Assembly: GCF_022655595.1 (NCBI RefSeq) | Contig: NZ_CP093379.1 | Location: forward strand, 2,042,501 to 2,106,500 | Direction: 5' to 3' | Origin: Ignatzschineria rhizosphaerae | GTDB taxonomy: Bacteria; Pseudomonadota; Gammaproteobacteria; Cardiobacteriales; Wohlfahrtiimonadaceae | DNA length: 64,000 nt | Shown: in pieces, positions 16,545 through 24,994 of the stretch | Numbering within the stretch: position 1 is the stretch's first letter | Layout of the letters: every line of letters begins with the position of its first letter | Position numbers and translations under genes: made by a program | Notes under the pieces: generated by a model | What the model was told of the DNA's origin: nothing | What the model saw: the letters and a program-made list of their open reading frames with translations, nothing else | Databases searched by the model: none

Positions 16545-17660
16545 CTACTGAAATGGATCAGTAATAACTAAACGATAAATTTCTATCGCTTCCTTAACGT
16601 CATCAACCCCATATACAATCCCTCGCCCATCATGAAATAGAATGATGCGGTTATTCTCTAAATGGATATTGAGAAAGTAATCGTTATATTGATAATGGAT
16701 ATTGCCGGCATCAAGCTTTGTGCTAATTTTTTCAAGATCAAGCGGCTTCACTTCCCGAATCATCACGGAGCCATCGCCGCAAAGTCTTTGCGCTTCCCTC
16801 TTCTTAACATGAAGATCTGGATAAGTCGGATGATCACCGCAAGTTGGGCAATCGGCATCCTTGAGCTTATGAAGATTCATATCCTGAGAGTGAAATTCCC
16901 AAAGATCCATCGTAAAGAGCGTTTCTCTAGTTGCTGAAAAATCTGCAAAAAACTTCATCGCTTCACTTGTTTGAATGCCGGAGATTAGCTGTAAAATCGG
17001 CTGAATTACTCCCACTGAGCTACAACTATCCCTCTTTTCAGAAGATAAGCTTTCTAATGGTAATAAGCCGAGCAAACATCTTAAGCAAGGGCTTTGTAAT
17101 CGATTGCCGGCAATCATATTCGCGCTACTCTTGCCGATATCCTCAGCATCGCTATCCTTATTCTCCTTTGCCGGAAAATTAAAGTTATAACTCATGCCAT
17201 AACTCTCAAGCGCAGTACCAAAGATCCAGGGTATTTGTAACTTATAACAAGCATCATTGATTAACATACGAAGCGAGAGGTTATCAGTACCATCTAATAA
17301 GAGATCATGTCCAGAAATTAACGTTTCAATATTATCAGAAGAGACATCGGCAATATGAGTTAAAACCTCAATTTCTGAATTAATCTTGGCAAGATGCTGC
17401 TTGAGAGCGATAACCTTTGGTAACGCTCTCTTTGCATCTTGCTCTGTAAAGAGCGTTTGCCGCTGTAAGTTTGAATACTCCACAAAATCACGGTCAATCA
17501 GTGTTAATCGGCCAAAACCTGCTCTCGCTAAGGTTTCCGCATGTTGCGAGCCTAATGCCCCGCAGCCCACAATCACAACTTTAGCTTGCTGAAAAGCCTT
17601 AACGCCAGCGCTACCGATTCGATGAAATCGAGCTAAGCGGCTATAACGATCTTTAATCAT
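16545..17660 (-). CDS. thiF: ThiF/MoeB-type adenylyltransferase of thiazole synthesis
   Basis: Adenylates the C-terminal glycine of ThiS so that it can accept sulfur. 371 residues from the ATG at 17660; a TTG directly after the thiG stop would add nine. The nucleotide-binding loop VVIVGCGALGSQHAETLARAG is near residue 28, with DRDFVEYSNLQRQTLF and the DGTDNLSLRMLINDA ATP region following. A Cys-X2-Cys pair (CLRC, then CPTC) forms the zinc site, and RDSCSSVGVIQP carries the conserved catalytic-type Cys. About 90 C-terminal residues beyond the zinc site exceed a minimal ThiF and look like a decayed extra domain. Last gene of the thi operon. Confidence 0.85.
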   Translation of the reverse strand: MIKDRYSRLARFHRIGSAGVKAFQQAKVVIVGCGALGSQHAETLARAGFGRLTLIDRDFVEYSNLQRQTLFTEQDAKRALPKVIALKQHLAKINSEIEVLTHIADVSSDNIETLISGHDLLLDGTDNLSLRMLINDACYKLQIPWIFGTALESYGMSYNFNFPAKENKDSDAEDIGKSSANMIAGNRLQSPCLRCLLGLLPLESLSSEKRDSCSSVGVIQPILQLISGIQTSEAMKFFADFSATRETLFTMDLWEFHSQDMNLHKLKDADCPTCGDHPTYPDLHVKKREAQRLCGDGSVMIREVKPLDLEKISTKLDAGNIHYQYNDYFLNIHLENNRIILFHDGRGIVYGVDDVKEAIEIYRLVITDPFQ

Positions 17661-17687
17661 CTCTATTTTAATCTCTTTTAAAAACAA

Positions 17688-18464
17688 TTAACTTGTTATT
17701 AACCCTGTTAAGGGGCTACTTGCCGTTGCCGATTTTTTCATGGGCATCCGTTTAGCAAGATATCCAAGTCGCCCGGCTTTAGTTGCAAGATTCATCGCTA
17801 AGCTCATCTTAATCGGGTCTTCACTATACGCCACAGCGCTATTCATCAAAACACCATCTGCGCCAAGCTCCATTGCAAATGCGGCGTCTTTTGGGCTTCC
17901 AAGTCCCGCATCCACAATCACTGGCACCGTTGCTTGCTCAATAATATGCTGCAAATTAATCGGGTTAATAATCCCAAGCCCACTGCCAATCGGCGAAGCA
18001 CCCGGCATAATCGCATGACAACCAAGCTCTTGTAGGCGACGCGCTAACACCACATCATCTGAGGTATAGACTAAAACTGTCATGCCTTCAGCAAGTAGCA
18101 TCTCCGTGGCGCGTAGAGTCTCGATAGGATCTGGTAATAAGGTTTTAGCACAACCGATAATCTCCACTTTTACCATATCGCAAAGCCCTGAAGCGTGAGC
18201 AAGCTTTGCCGTACGAACCGCTTCTTCCGCCGTGCTTGCGCCGGCAGTATTGGGCAATAATTTATATTTAGAAAGATCTAAAGATTCAAGGAGATCGGGC
18301 TGATTATCATCAAAGATATTCATTCGGCGCACTGCAAAGGTTAATACCTCAGATTCACTCGCTTCTACTGCCCCTTTTTGCTCTGAAAAGTTACGATATT
18401 TCCCCGTTCCTAGAAATAGACGTGAATTAAACTCGAAATTCCCAATTTTTAAAATATCACTCAT
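17688..18464 (-). CDS. thiG: thiazole synthase ThiG
   Basis: Forms the thiazole phosphate ring from deoxyxylulose phosphate, the glycine imine and ThiS-thiocarboxylate. 258 residues from the ATG at 18464, chosen because GGAG lies six bases upstream; the longer reading frame runs into thiS. Motifs: [13 protein letters not shown], the Schiff-base region MVKVEIIG near residue 105, [32 protein letters not shown] near residue 193 (quoted here as a block, key residues DAG and ELGADG). It starts 13 bp after thiS and ends 27 bp before thiF. Confidence 0.93.
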   Translation of the reverse strand: MSDILKIGNFEFNSRLFLGTGKYRNFSEQKGAVEASESEVLTFAVRRMNIFDDNQPDLLESLDLSKYKLLPNTAGASTAEEAVRTAKLAHASGLCDMVKVEIIGCAKTLLPDPIETLRATEMLLAEGMTVLVYTSDDVVLARRLQELGCHAIMPGASPIGSGLGIINPINLQHIIEQATVPVIVDAGLGSPKDAAFAMELGADGVLMNSAVAYSEDPIKMSLAMNLATKAGRLGYLAKRMPMKKSATASSPLTGLITS

Positions 18465-18477
18465 TTTTTTCTCCATC

Positions 18478-18690
18478 CTAACCACCGCCCACAAAATGGA
18501 CAATTTCAAACTGATCACCCGAACCGATCACGGTCTTGGCATAATCCTCTTTCTTAATCACTTCACGATTCATCTCGACAATGAAAAATCGCCTCTTCTC
18601 AAGATATAAGTGTGTAACCAACGCTTCTACTGTATTGACAGCGGAATCAAGCATTAACACTTCTCCATTAACTTTAATTTTTATACTCAT
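18478..18690 (-). CDS. thiS: sulfur carrier protein ThiS
   Basis: 70-residue ubiquitin-like protein ending in VGGG, the tail that ThiF adenylates and that then carries the thiocarboxylate sulfur. Beta-grasp pattern [14 protein letters not shown], then [12 protein letters not shown] strong AAGGAGG precedes the start. It lies between tenI and thiG; 130 bp separate it from tenI. Confidence 0.9.
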   Translation of the reverse strand: MSIKIKVNGEVLMLDSAVNTVEALVTHLYLEKRRFFIVEMNREVIKKEDYAKTVIGSGDQFEIVHFVGGG

Positions 18691-18820
18691 TGAAAAACCT
18701 CCTTCATTTCTCTACATTCATTCATGCTTTCGTCTCTTTTTAAATGACAAAACAAAGTGACAAATTCCGGCAATACTCTGTCATCAAGCCCGTATTCTTA
18801 CGTAATCTGAAGAATCGTGA

Positions 18821-19456
18821 TTATTGGTAGGATTGATCGATCATCTCACGAAGGGCTTTCGCTCGGCGCAAACCTCTACCCACATCAAACTGATAATTCA
18901 CCACCGGAAATAACGCAGACATTACCGCAGCACCCGAAGCATAGGGCAAAACTTGTCCTATCGTATCGACATCAATACCACCGATCGCAATGAGCTTACC
19001 GCCTCTCTCTTTAGCCTCTTTAGAAGCTTCTCTCAATGCTTCCATTCCAAGTGCCGGATAGCTCTTTTCTGAGGTACGAAAAATATGGCCTAAATAGCCA
19101 TAATCGTAAGCAGCGATCTCGCGCGTAATAGCGCTAATACTATGAAAAGAGCGACCAAATTTCATCTCAGGGAATGCATCTTGCATTTTAGAGAGGCTTA
19201 AGCTCTTTTCCGTTAGATGGGTTCGTGGAATCCCAAAAGCTTTCGCAATATCCGCTCGGTCATTAATAATGAGCTTTTCTGCGGGAATACCACGTTCAAG
19301 AATGCTTTCAATTAATAATCCTAAGGATTTTGAGGAACGAGATTTTTCCCGTAGCTGAATATAATCGACAAAAGGCACAATCGCTTCAATTATCGACACT
19401 AAACTACTATCAGGGATATCAGAAATATCACGCGTGACGGCATGTAACATAGACAT
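18821..19456 (-). CDS. tenI: thiazole tautomerase TenI-like (ThiE/TenI family)
   Basis: 211 residues from ATG 19456, with GGAG six bases upstream; the longer frame overlaps the riboswitch platform. It has the TIM-barrel family pattern LHAVT, VDYIQLREKSRSS, LIINDRADIA, FGRSFHSI, YGYLGHIFRTSEK and LIAIGGID. The GHIF-T segment and absence of the ThiE motif H-L-G-Q-x-D-L favour TenI, which aromatises the ThiG product, over thiamine-phosphate synthase ThiE. First gene of the riboswitch-controlled operon, matching a thiazole-branch role. A bifunctional or ThiE role remains possible. Confidence 0.75.
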   Translation of the reverse strand: MSMLHAVTRDISDIPDSSLVSIIEAIVPFVDYIQLREKSRSSKSLGLLIESILERGIPAEKLIINDRADIAKAFGIPRTHLTEKSLSLSKMQDAFPEMKFGRSFHSISAITREIAAYDYGYLGHIFRTSEKSYPALGMEALREASKEAKERGGKLIAIGGIDVDTIGQVLPYASGAAVMSALFPVVNYQFDVGRGLRRAKALREMIDQSYQ

Positions 19457-19459
19457 ATA

Positions 19460-19476
19460 TTCTCCATTGCAGAGAA
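19460..19476 (-). promoter_or_regulatory. possible Shine-Dalgarno sequestering hairpin before tenI
   Basis: On the minus strand TTCTC, loop TGCAATG, GAGAA; the 3' arm contains the GGAGAA ribosome site of tenI. Its 5' arm overlaps CACTTTC, which can instead pair with GAAAGTG at the 3' end of the riboswitch. These exclusive pairings suggest a translational off/on switch. Inferred by eye, no folding energy computed. Confidence 0.45.
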
Positions 19477-19521
19477 AGTGATTTCGCACAGCCACGACAA
19501 ATAAATACCAAGCAGTGATTC

Positions 19522-19617
19522 GCCACTTTCCTCCGCTAGTATTAACTAGATCAGGTCATAAGAGTCCCGAAGTTTCACTTCAATCTCAGCTGTTTTTAAC
19601 AGCACCTCTAGGGGAAT
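19522..19617 (-). ncRNA. TPP riboswitch (THI element)
   Basis: Read on the minus strand, it contains the hallmark aptamer pieces in order: GAGGTGCTG, then GCTGAGATT, then GACCTGATCTAGTTAATAC followed by TAGCGGAGGAAAG. The closing P1 helix can form between TTCCCC and GGAGGAA. It lies between a good promoter and tenI and should repress the operon when thiamine pyrophosphate is plentiful. Confidence 0.93.
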
Positions 19618-19631
19618 ACCAATAGGCTAAA

Positions 19632-19660
19632 AGTATAAGGGATCTATTTTCAGGGTGCAA
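19632..19660 (-). promoter_or_regulatory. predicted sigma-70 promoter of the thi operon
   Basis: On the minus strand TTGCAC (19660-19655), 17-bp spacer, TATACT (19637-19632), about 15 bp before the riboswitch begins. Near-consensus boxes with ideal spacing and position. Confidence 0.65.
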
Positions 19661-19785
19661 ATCTCTTTAGGGGAAACAATAAATCATAATCATTTATAAA
19701 AAAATACAGTGATCTGTCCCATGTTTTAAATGTAAGCCTTATTTTTCAAAACATTGCCTCACCTTAAAACGCTTGGAGAAGTCTC

Positions 19786-20295
19786 ATGAATCACGCCCAT
19801 ATTCCCACCCTTTCTCGCCGTAAATTTCTTTTTAGTTCAACTGTTATCACCGCTTATATGATGCTTAGCCCATCTGCTTTTGCCCTCAATATAACGGAAA
19901 ACAGGAATGTCTCTTTAGCAAAATTTCTGACTAATAAGCCTTTAGATCAGGCGCTTGTTGACCGTGCTTTTGAAGCGCTCATCAAAGTCGACCCTAATTT
20001 TCAAAAGAAAGCAGATGCTCTTTGCTCCTACATTAAAGATCAGCAATTTCAATCCATAGAAACCTTAAAAAAAGATGCTCACTTTAAGAAAGAGCATCAA
20101 ACAACCGCTCGTTCGATCATCGCAGTTTTCTACCTTGGATATGCTGGTACACCAATACCACAAGCAGCACATGACAACGTTCGATTTGTCACTTATACCG
20201 AAATAGAAACCTTTAAACTCACCCAAAAATACACGCCTATCCCCGGATACTCCCGTTGGAAAACCAATTATTGGGCGAATCTGCCAACCGCATAA
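19786..20295 (+). CDS. small subunit of membrane FAD dehydrogenase (sorbitol/fructose dehydrogenase type)
   Basis: 169 residues. The N-terminus LSRRKFLFSSTVI is a twin-arginine export signal, so the complex is exported folded, probably together with its FAD-bearing partner. The mature part has the helical pattern of the FAD-SLDH small subunit (PF12318-like), including IIAVFYLGYAGTP and a C-terminal P-x-Y-S-x-W-K-T-N-Y-W. It begins a three-gene cluster with the GMC subunit 48 bp downstream. In known enzymes this subunit chaperones export of the flavoprotein. Confidence 0.75.
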   Translation: MNHAHIPTLSRRKFLFSSTVITAYMMLSPSAFALNITENRNVSLAKFLTNKPLDQALVDRAFEALIKVDPNFQKKADALCSYIKDQQFQSIETLKKDAHFKKEHQTTARSIIAVFYLGYAGTPIPQAAHDNVRFVTYTEIETFKLTQKYTPIPGYSRWKTNYWANLPTA

Positions 20296-20343
20296 CCCCA
20301 ACTTTTTATCCATCCATTTTATCCACCTATTAAGGTAATCATT

Positions 20344-21936
20344 ATGAATAATCTCTACGATGCAGATGTCATTATCATTGGCTCTGGTGCTGTGGGCGCC
20401 AATGTCGCCAATGAACTCGCTCTTCAAGGAAAATCCGTCATTATGCTAGAAGCGGGCCCTAGAGTTCCTCGCTGGAAGCTCTTAGAAAACTTTAAAAATT
20501 CAGGACGCCATTATGATCGCAATAATGCATACCCCAATAATCCTTGGGCACCCACTAGTAACCAAGAAGGCTATTTATACAATATAGGCTCTTTTCGAAT
20601 GATGCCGGGAATGCTCAAACATGTTGGCGGAACCACTTCTCATTGGGGCGGTGCTACTTGGCGTTATACCCCCAATGATTTTAAGATCCAATCGCTATAT
20701 GGTGTTGGCAGGGATTGGCCCATCTCTTATGATGATTTAGAGGCCTATTATGTTCGTGCTGAGTATGCGATCGGTGTTGCCGGTTCTGATAGCGAGGATC
20801 AATCTGGCATCTATCCAGGTAAGGCTTACCCCAAACGCTCTAAACCCTATCCGATTGCCCCAGAAGCAGATCTTTACATGACAACAAAGATCAAAGAAGC
20901 ACTTATTCCTGCCGGCATTGCCGTTATTCACGAACCCACCGTGCGTATCCCAAAATCATATGATGGTCGCCCTGCTTGCCAAGGGAATAATAATTGTGAT
21001 CAGATCTGCCCGATTGGCACCCTCTATAATGGCGCAATCCATGCTGAAAAATCCGTGAGAAATGGGGTGCAGCTCATTACGGAAGCTGTCGTGCATAAAA
21101 TCATTGTAGGAAACAATCAAAAAATTGAAGCCATTAAATATTTAACCCCCGATAAAACAGAATATACCCTCAAAGCAAAAGCCTTTGTGATTGCTGCTCA
21201 TAGCTTTGAAACGGCAAAATTGCTCCTTATGAATAATGTGGCAAATTCCTCTGATATGGTGGGAAGAAACCTGATGGATCATGTGGGAATCTCCATGAAC
21301 TTTCTCGCAAAAGAGCCTATGTGGATGGGAAGAGGTCCTGTTCAACAAGCTACGATTAATCAATGGCGCGAAGGGGATTTTAGATCTCAATATTCTGCGA
21401 ACAAACATAGCTTTGCCAATAATAATCCCCAGATTGATATTGCAGCAAAGGCGATTTCTGAAGGATTAATGGGGCAAGCACTCGATGATCGAATTATGGA
21501 TCTCTCATCCCGCTGGATATCAATCTACACCTTCTTTGAGCAACTACCTGATCCTAGTAACCGGATCTATCCTAACCCTAATTGGAAAGATAGCATTGGT
21601 TTACCAGGAATTACAATTAACTACGATGTCGATAATTATGTGATAAGAGGTGCCAAAGAGGCTAAAAAACAGTACCAACTCATTACTGAACTGATGGGTG
21701 GAGATTCTCTTACTATTAATAGTGCTTGGGAAAACCATGATCACCTTATGGGAGTTTTAATTATGGGCGATGATCCTAAAAACTCTGTTGTCAATCATGA
21801 AGGGCGTACCTTTGATCACGATAATCTCTTTATCGCATCGGTAGGGGTTATTCCTGCCAGTGGCGTGGTTAATCCAACTCTTACCGCTATTGCGCTCGGT
21901 ATTCGTACCGCTGATATCATCGCTAGGGAGGTATAA
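20344..21936 (+). CDS. GMC-family FAD dehydrogenase catalytic subunit
   Basis: 530 residues. FAD dinucleotide fold IIGSGAVGANVANELA near residue 11, GMC signature around GGTTSHWGGATWRY near residue 93 and a C-terminal N-x-x-x-x-A-S-V-G-V-I-P-A-S-G-V-V-N-P-T block with the active-site region. The Cys-rich stretch ACQGNNNCDQICPIGTLYNG near residue 218 matches the iron-sulfur ligands of fructose, gluconate and glucose dehydrogenases. It oxidises a sugar or polyol (exact substrate unknown) in the periplasm and passes electrons to the cytochrome encoded next. It lacks its own signal and relies on the Tat signal of the small subunit. Confidence 0.85.
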   Translation: MNNLYDADVIIIGSGAVGANVANELALQGKSVIMLEAGPRVPRWKLLENFKNSGRHYDRNNAYPNNPWAPTSNQEGYLYNIGSFRMMPGMLKHVGGTTSHWGGATWRYTPNDFKIQSLYGVGRDWPISYDDLEAYYVRAEYAIGVAGSDSEDQSGIYPGKAYPKRSKPYPIAPEADLYMTTKIKEALIPAGIAVIHEPTVRIPKSYDGRPACQGNNNCDQICPIGTLYNGAIHAEKSVRNGVQLITEAVVHKIIVGNNQKIEAIKYLTPDKTEYTLKAKAFVIAAHSFETAKLLLMNNVANSSDMVGRNLMDHVGISMNFLAKEPMWMGRGPVQQATINQWREGDFRSQYSANKHSFANNNPQIDIAAKAISEGLMGQALDDRIMDLSSRWISIYTFFEQLPDPSNRIYPNPNWKDSIGLPGITINYDVDNYVIRGAKEAKKQYQLITELMGGDSLTINSAWENHDHLMGVLIMGDDPKNSVVNHEGRTFDHDNLFIASVGVIPASGVVNPTLTAIALGIRTADIIAREV

Positions 21937-21937
21937 A

Positions 21938-23404
21938 ATGACATCTTTGTTCAAAAAATATTTTAAAATTTATGGGCGTGCACTGACGTTACTCCTCTCT
22001 TTAAGTTTCACTTATGCCAATGCCGAGAGTCCTAAAGATGAGCTCATTGAAAAAGGAGAATATCTTTCGATCCTTGGAGACTGTATGGCATGTCATACCG
22101 CTTCAAATGATAAGCCATATGCCGGTGGATTAGAGTTTAAAATGCCTATGGGCACTATCGTTGCAAGTAATATTACCCCATCGAAGCAGTATGGCATTGG
22201 AAACTGGAGTAAAGAAGATTTCTCTAAAGCTGTTAAAAAAGGAATTCGCCCTGATGGTTCTCATCTCTATCCTGCGATGCCTTATACCGCATTTGCTATC
22301 ATTAACGAAGAGGATATCACGGCGCTCTATCACTACTTTATGAAAGGCGTTACTCCCATTGATGAAGCGCTTCCTATCACAACCCAATTAACCTTTCCTT
22401 TTAACTTACCCGGCATTATGCCCATTTGGAACCTCCTCTTTACGCAAGATTCCAATCTTACTTATGATCTCTCCTTGACTGAATCCCAAAATCGTGGGAA
22501 ATACCTTGTCGATGGATTAACGCACTGCTCCACTTGTCACACTCCTCGAAATCAGTTTATGGCAGAAGATTATCAGCAATATCTCGGTGGTGGTATTGCC
22601 GATGGCTGGCACGCGCCCAATATTACGAGTGATAAAATCTCCGGCATTGGGGGCTGGAGCCAAGAGGAGTTATTCACCTATCTCAAAACTGGGAGAGCTT
22701 TTGGAAAATCATCTGCAGCAGGGCCAATGGCTGATGCTATTGATTATAGTTTTCAACATCTTAAAGATGAAGATCTAACAGCAATTGTCGAGTATTTGCA
22801 AACAATTCCTCCCATCGCAAACCCCGAGCAAAAACTTCCTGCCTATCAATATAGCAATCAAGAAACCATCACTTGGAGTGATTTTGAACAATATCCCCCC
22901 CACGACAACCAATCTTCATTTTATCGAGATGATACAACCATAGATGGCGCCCTACTCTATAATGCCGCTTGTGCAACTTGTCATGGTATTCAAGGTGAAG
23001 GCGCTTTAGATCAGAGTATCCCTTCTTTAACGCAAAATAGTACGGTAGGTCGAGTTGATCGTACCAACTTAGTTCTTACTATTTTAGAGGGCGTTCACCG
23101 AAAGCCAACCCTAAATGAAAGCATCACATTAATGCCGGCATTTTCCCTTGAAGAAACAGAAATTTTCTCATGGCTATCTGATGAACAAATCGCAGCTGTT
23201 ACTAACTATGTTACCGAGCATTTTGGTGATGGAGAAACTACATTATCAGGAGTAGATATCGAAATTATCAAGGCAGGTGGAAACACGCCCTTTCTCGTAA
23301 AACATGCCTCCGTGATTGCGATGCTAGGTTTCATCGCCGGCATTTTAATCATTGCAATAATTGGAAGGTTTATTTTTAGAAGATGTTCTAAAAGATCTTC
23401 TTAA
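21938..23404 (+). CDS. triheme cytochrome c subunit of the dehydrogenase
   Basis: 488 residues from the ATG at 21938; GGGAGG overlaps the end of the GMC gene, so translation is probably coupled. Signal peptide ending ANA near residue 28, three heme c motifs (CMACH, CSTCH, CATCH), and a C-terminal membrane helix (VIAMLGFIAGILIIAIIG) with a basic tail. It anchors the complex to the outer face of the inner membrane and reduces ubiquinone. A longer upstream reading frame overlaps the GMC gene and is not used. Confidence 0.9.
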   Translation: MTSLFKKYFKIYGRALTLLLSLSFTYANAESPKDELIEKGEYLSILGDCMACHTASNDKPYAGGLEFKMPMGTIVASNITPSKQYGIGNWSKEDFSKAVKKGIRPDGSHLYPAMPYTAFAIINEEDITALYHYFMKGVTPIDEALPITTQLTFPFNLPGIMPIWNLLFTQDSNLTYDLSLTESQNRGKYLVDGLTHCSTCHTPRNQFMAEDYQQYLGGGIADGWHAPNITSDKISGIGGWSQEELFTYLKTGRAFGKSSAAGPMADAIDYSFQHLKDEDLTAIVEYLQTIPPIANPEQKLPAYQYSNQETITWSDFEQYPPHDNQSSFYRDDTTIDGALLYNAACATCHGIQGEGALDQSIPSLTQNSTVGRVDRTNLVLTILEGVHRKPTLNESITLMPAFSLEETEIFSWLSDEQIAAVTNYVTEHFGDGETTLSGVDIEIIKAGGNTPFLVKHASVIAMLGFIAGILIIAIIGRFIFRRCSKRSS

Positions 23405-23796
23405 TCAATAATGTGATTTTCAATAGCTAAATTTTTCTATAATTGTCATACTAGATTAATCTGGTATGACAATCCTCATAGAACCTCATATACCCTATTT
23501 TAGAGAAGACTTGATAAAAATAATATTTTCTCAGAATTAGATAACGGTTGTCCTATTCACTCATTTCATGTTACAACTCTTTTTTAGCACATCATCAGTG
23601 CTGATCGCTCGGCAGAAATAAAAGCCTATTACTTTGTACAATAACTATAAAAATTCTAACTTTAGAATCAGCTTCCGTAATCTTTGTAAATCACGTTAGA
23701 CGCTTTCAACTCCGCTTTTATTCCCAGCCGATTTCTTGTTATTTTATTTAGCTTGCTAAGCAATTTACACCACTTTATTGGATAGGAGGATATGCC
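23405..23796. other. 392-bp intergenic region
   Basis: No ORF of note. It contains a 32-bp near-perfect inverted repeat (23442-23473) just after the cytochrome gene and AT-rich sequence before the first PotF-like gene, ending in AGGAGG eight bases before its ATG. Confidence 0.5.
23442..23473. terminator. 32-bp inverted repeat, possible terminator or operator
   Basis: ATTGTCATAC...GTATGACAAT with AGATTAATCT in the middle; 15 of 16 base pairs match. It is placed where the dehydrogenase operon should end, but no T-tract follows on the plus strand, so a Rho-independent terminator is not certain. Confidence 0.4.
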
Positions 23797-24894
23797 ATGC
23801 GTATCATTCGTCATTTAACGATGCTGGTCGCTTTTTGCGGATTATTATCACTCTCTTTAGCAAACGAGAAAACTCGGGAACTGAAAATTTATAACTGGAG
23901 CTCTTATGTCGATCAAGCGCTCATGGATGACTTTACAGCAAAAACCGGCATTAAAGTCATCACCGATGCCGTTGATAGCAATGAAGCCTTACTTGCAAAA
24001 ACACTCACCGGTAACTCAGGATATGACATTATCGTTCCTTCTGATTTTGCTGTGACTTACCTCATGGAAGCGGATCAACTCTTAAAGCTCGATTTTAATA
24101 AAATGCCCAATTATCATAATCTATTGCCATTTGCGCTTGAGCGCTTAGCGACCTTTGAGGGGATTAATGATTATGCGATTCCCTACTTTTGGGGAACGAC
24201 CGGCATTGGCTATGATGCTCAAAAAATCCATGCGCTTTTACCAGAGGCGCCCGTCGATTCTTATGCGCTCGTTTTTGATCCAAAATATGCTGCAAAAATT
24301 GCAGAATGTGGAATTTACTTACTCGATAGCGCCGTTGAAATGACGCCACTTATTAATATCTATTTAGGACAAGATCCTGAATCTGTCGATCCGCAAGATC
24401 TTGCTAATGTCCAAAAAGTTTTAGAAGATATTCGCCCCTACATCAAAAAATTCCACTCATCAGAATATATCAGTGCCATTGCTAATGGAGATGCTTGCGT
24501 TGCTGTTGGCTGGTCTGGAGATTTCTTTATGGCTAAAGAGAGCGCTGATGATGCCGGCCGATCACACGATATCCAATACAGTGTTCCTAAAGAGGGATCT
24601 ATCCTCTGGTTTGATGAGCTTGTGATTTTAAAAAATGCTAAAAATATCGATGAAGCTTATGAGTTTATTAACTACATGTTAGATGCCAAAAATAGTGCTA
24701 AAGCTTCCAATAAGACAATGGCACCAACCCCAAACCTAGCGGCATTTGAGTATTTAGATCCTAAGCTAAAAAACAATACGATGCTCTTTCCACCTGAAGA
24801 ATCTCTAAAAAGCGTACATATTAAACGCCCCTATGATCTCTCTGGTCAAAAGAAGCTCACACGGATGTGGATGAGAATTAAAAGTGGTAAATAA
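23797..24894 (+). CDS. PotF-like periplasmic polyamine-binding protein, paralogue 1
   Basis: 365 residues with a signal peptide ending SLA-NE near residue 23. It follows E. coli PotF throughout: LKIYNW, GIKVITDAVDSNEALLAKTL, GYDIIVPSDFAV, YAIPYFWGTTGIGYDAQKI, FHSSEYISAIANGDACVAVGW and IPKEG-type segments. The residue after NW-S is Ser, where PotF has Asp and PotD has Glu, so affinity or specificity may differ. No permease or ATPase genes are adjacent. IS copy 3 now lies between it and its paralogue. Confidence 0.85.
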   Translation: MRIIRHLTMLVAFCGLLSLSLANEKTRELKIYNWSSYVDQALMDDFTAKTGIKVITDAVDSNEALLAKTLTGNSGYDIIVPSDFAVTYLMEADQLLKLDFNKMPNYHNLLPFALERLATFEGINDYAIPYFWGTTGIGYDAQKIHALLPEAPVDSYALVFDPKYAAKIAECGIYLLDSAVEMTPLINIYLGQDPESVDPQDLANVQKVLEDIRPYIKKFHSSEYISAIANGDACVAVGWSGDFFMAKESADDAGRSHDIQYSVPKEGSILWFDELVILKNAKNIDEAYEFINYMLDAKNSAKASNKTMAPTPNLAAFEYLDPKLKNNTMLFPPEESLKSVHIKRPYDLSGQKKLTRMWMRIKSGK

Positions 24895-24994
24895 TCCAAG
24901 GCTTTTAATAGTTAACTCTTACCCAATAAATCATTATTGATTCAATACGTTATAATAGAGAAACGATTGCCTCATTGAAGTTAATCATTCATAA

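Noticed and set aside
19670-19705. Fur-like sequence AAATCATAATCATTTA near the dehydrogenase operon
   Set aside because: Only half of a Fur site matches; AT-rich sequence makes chance likely.
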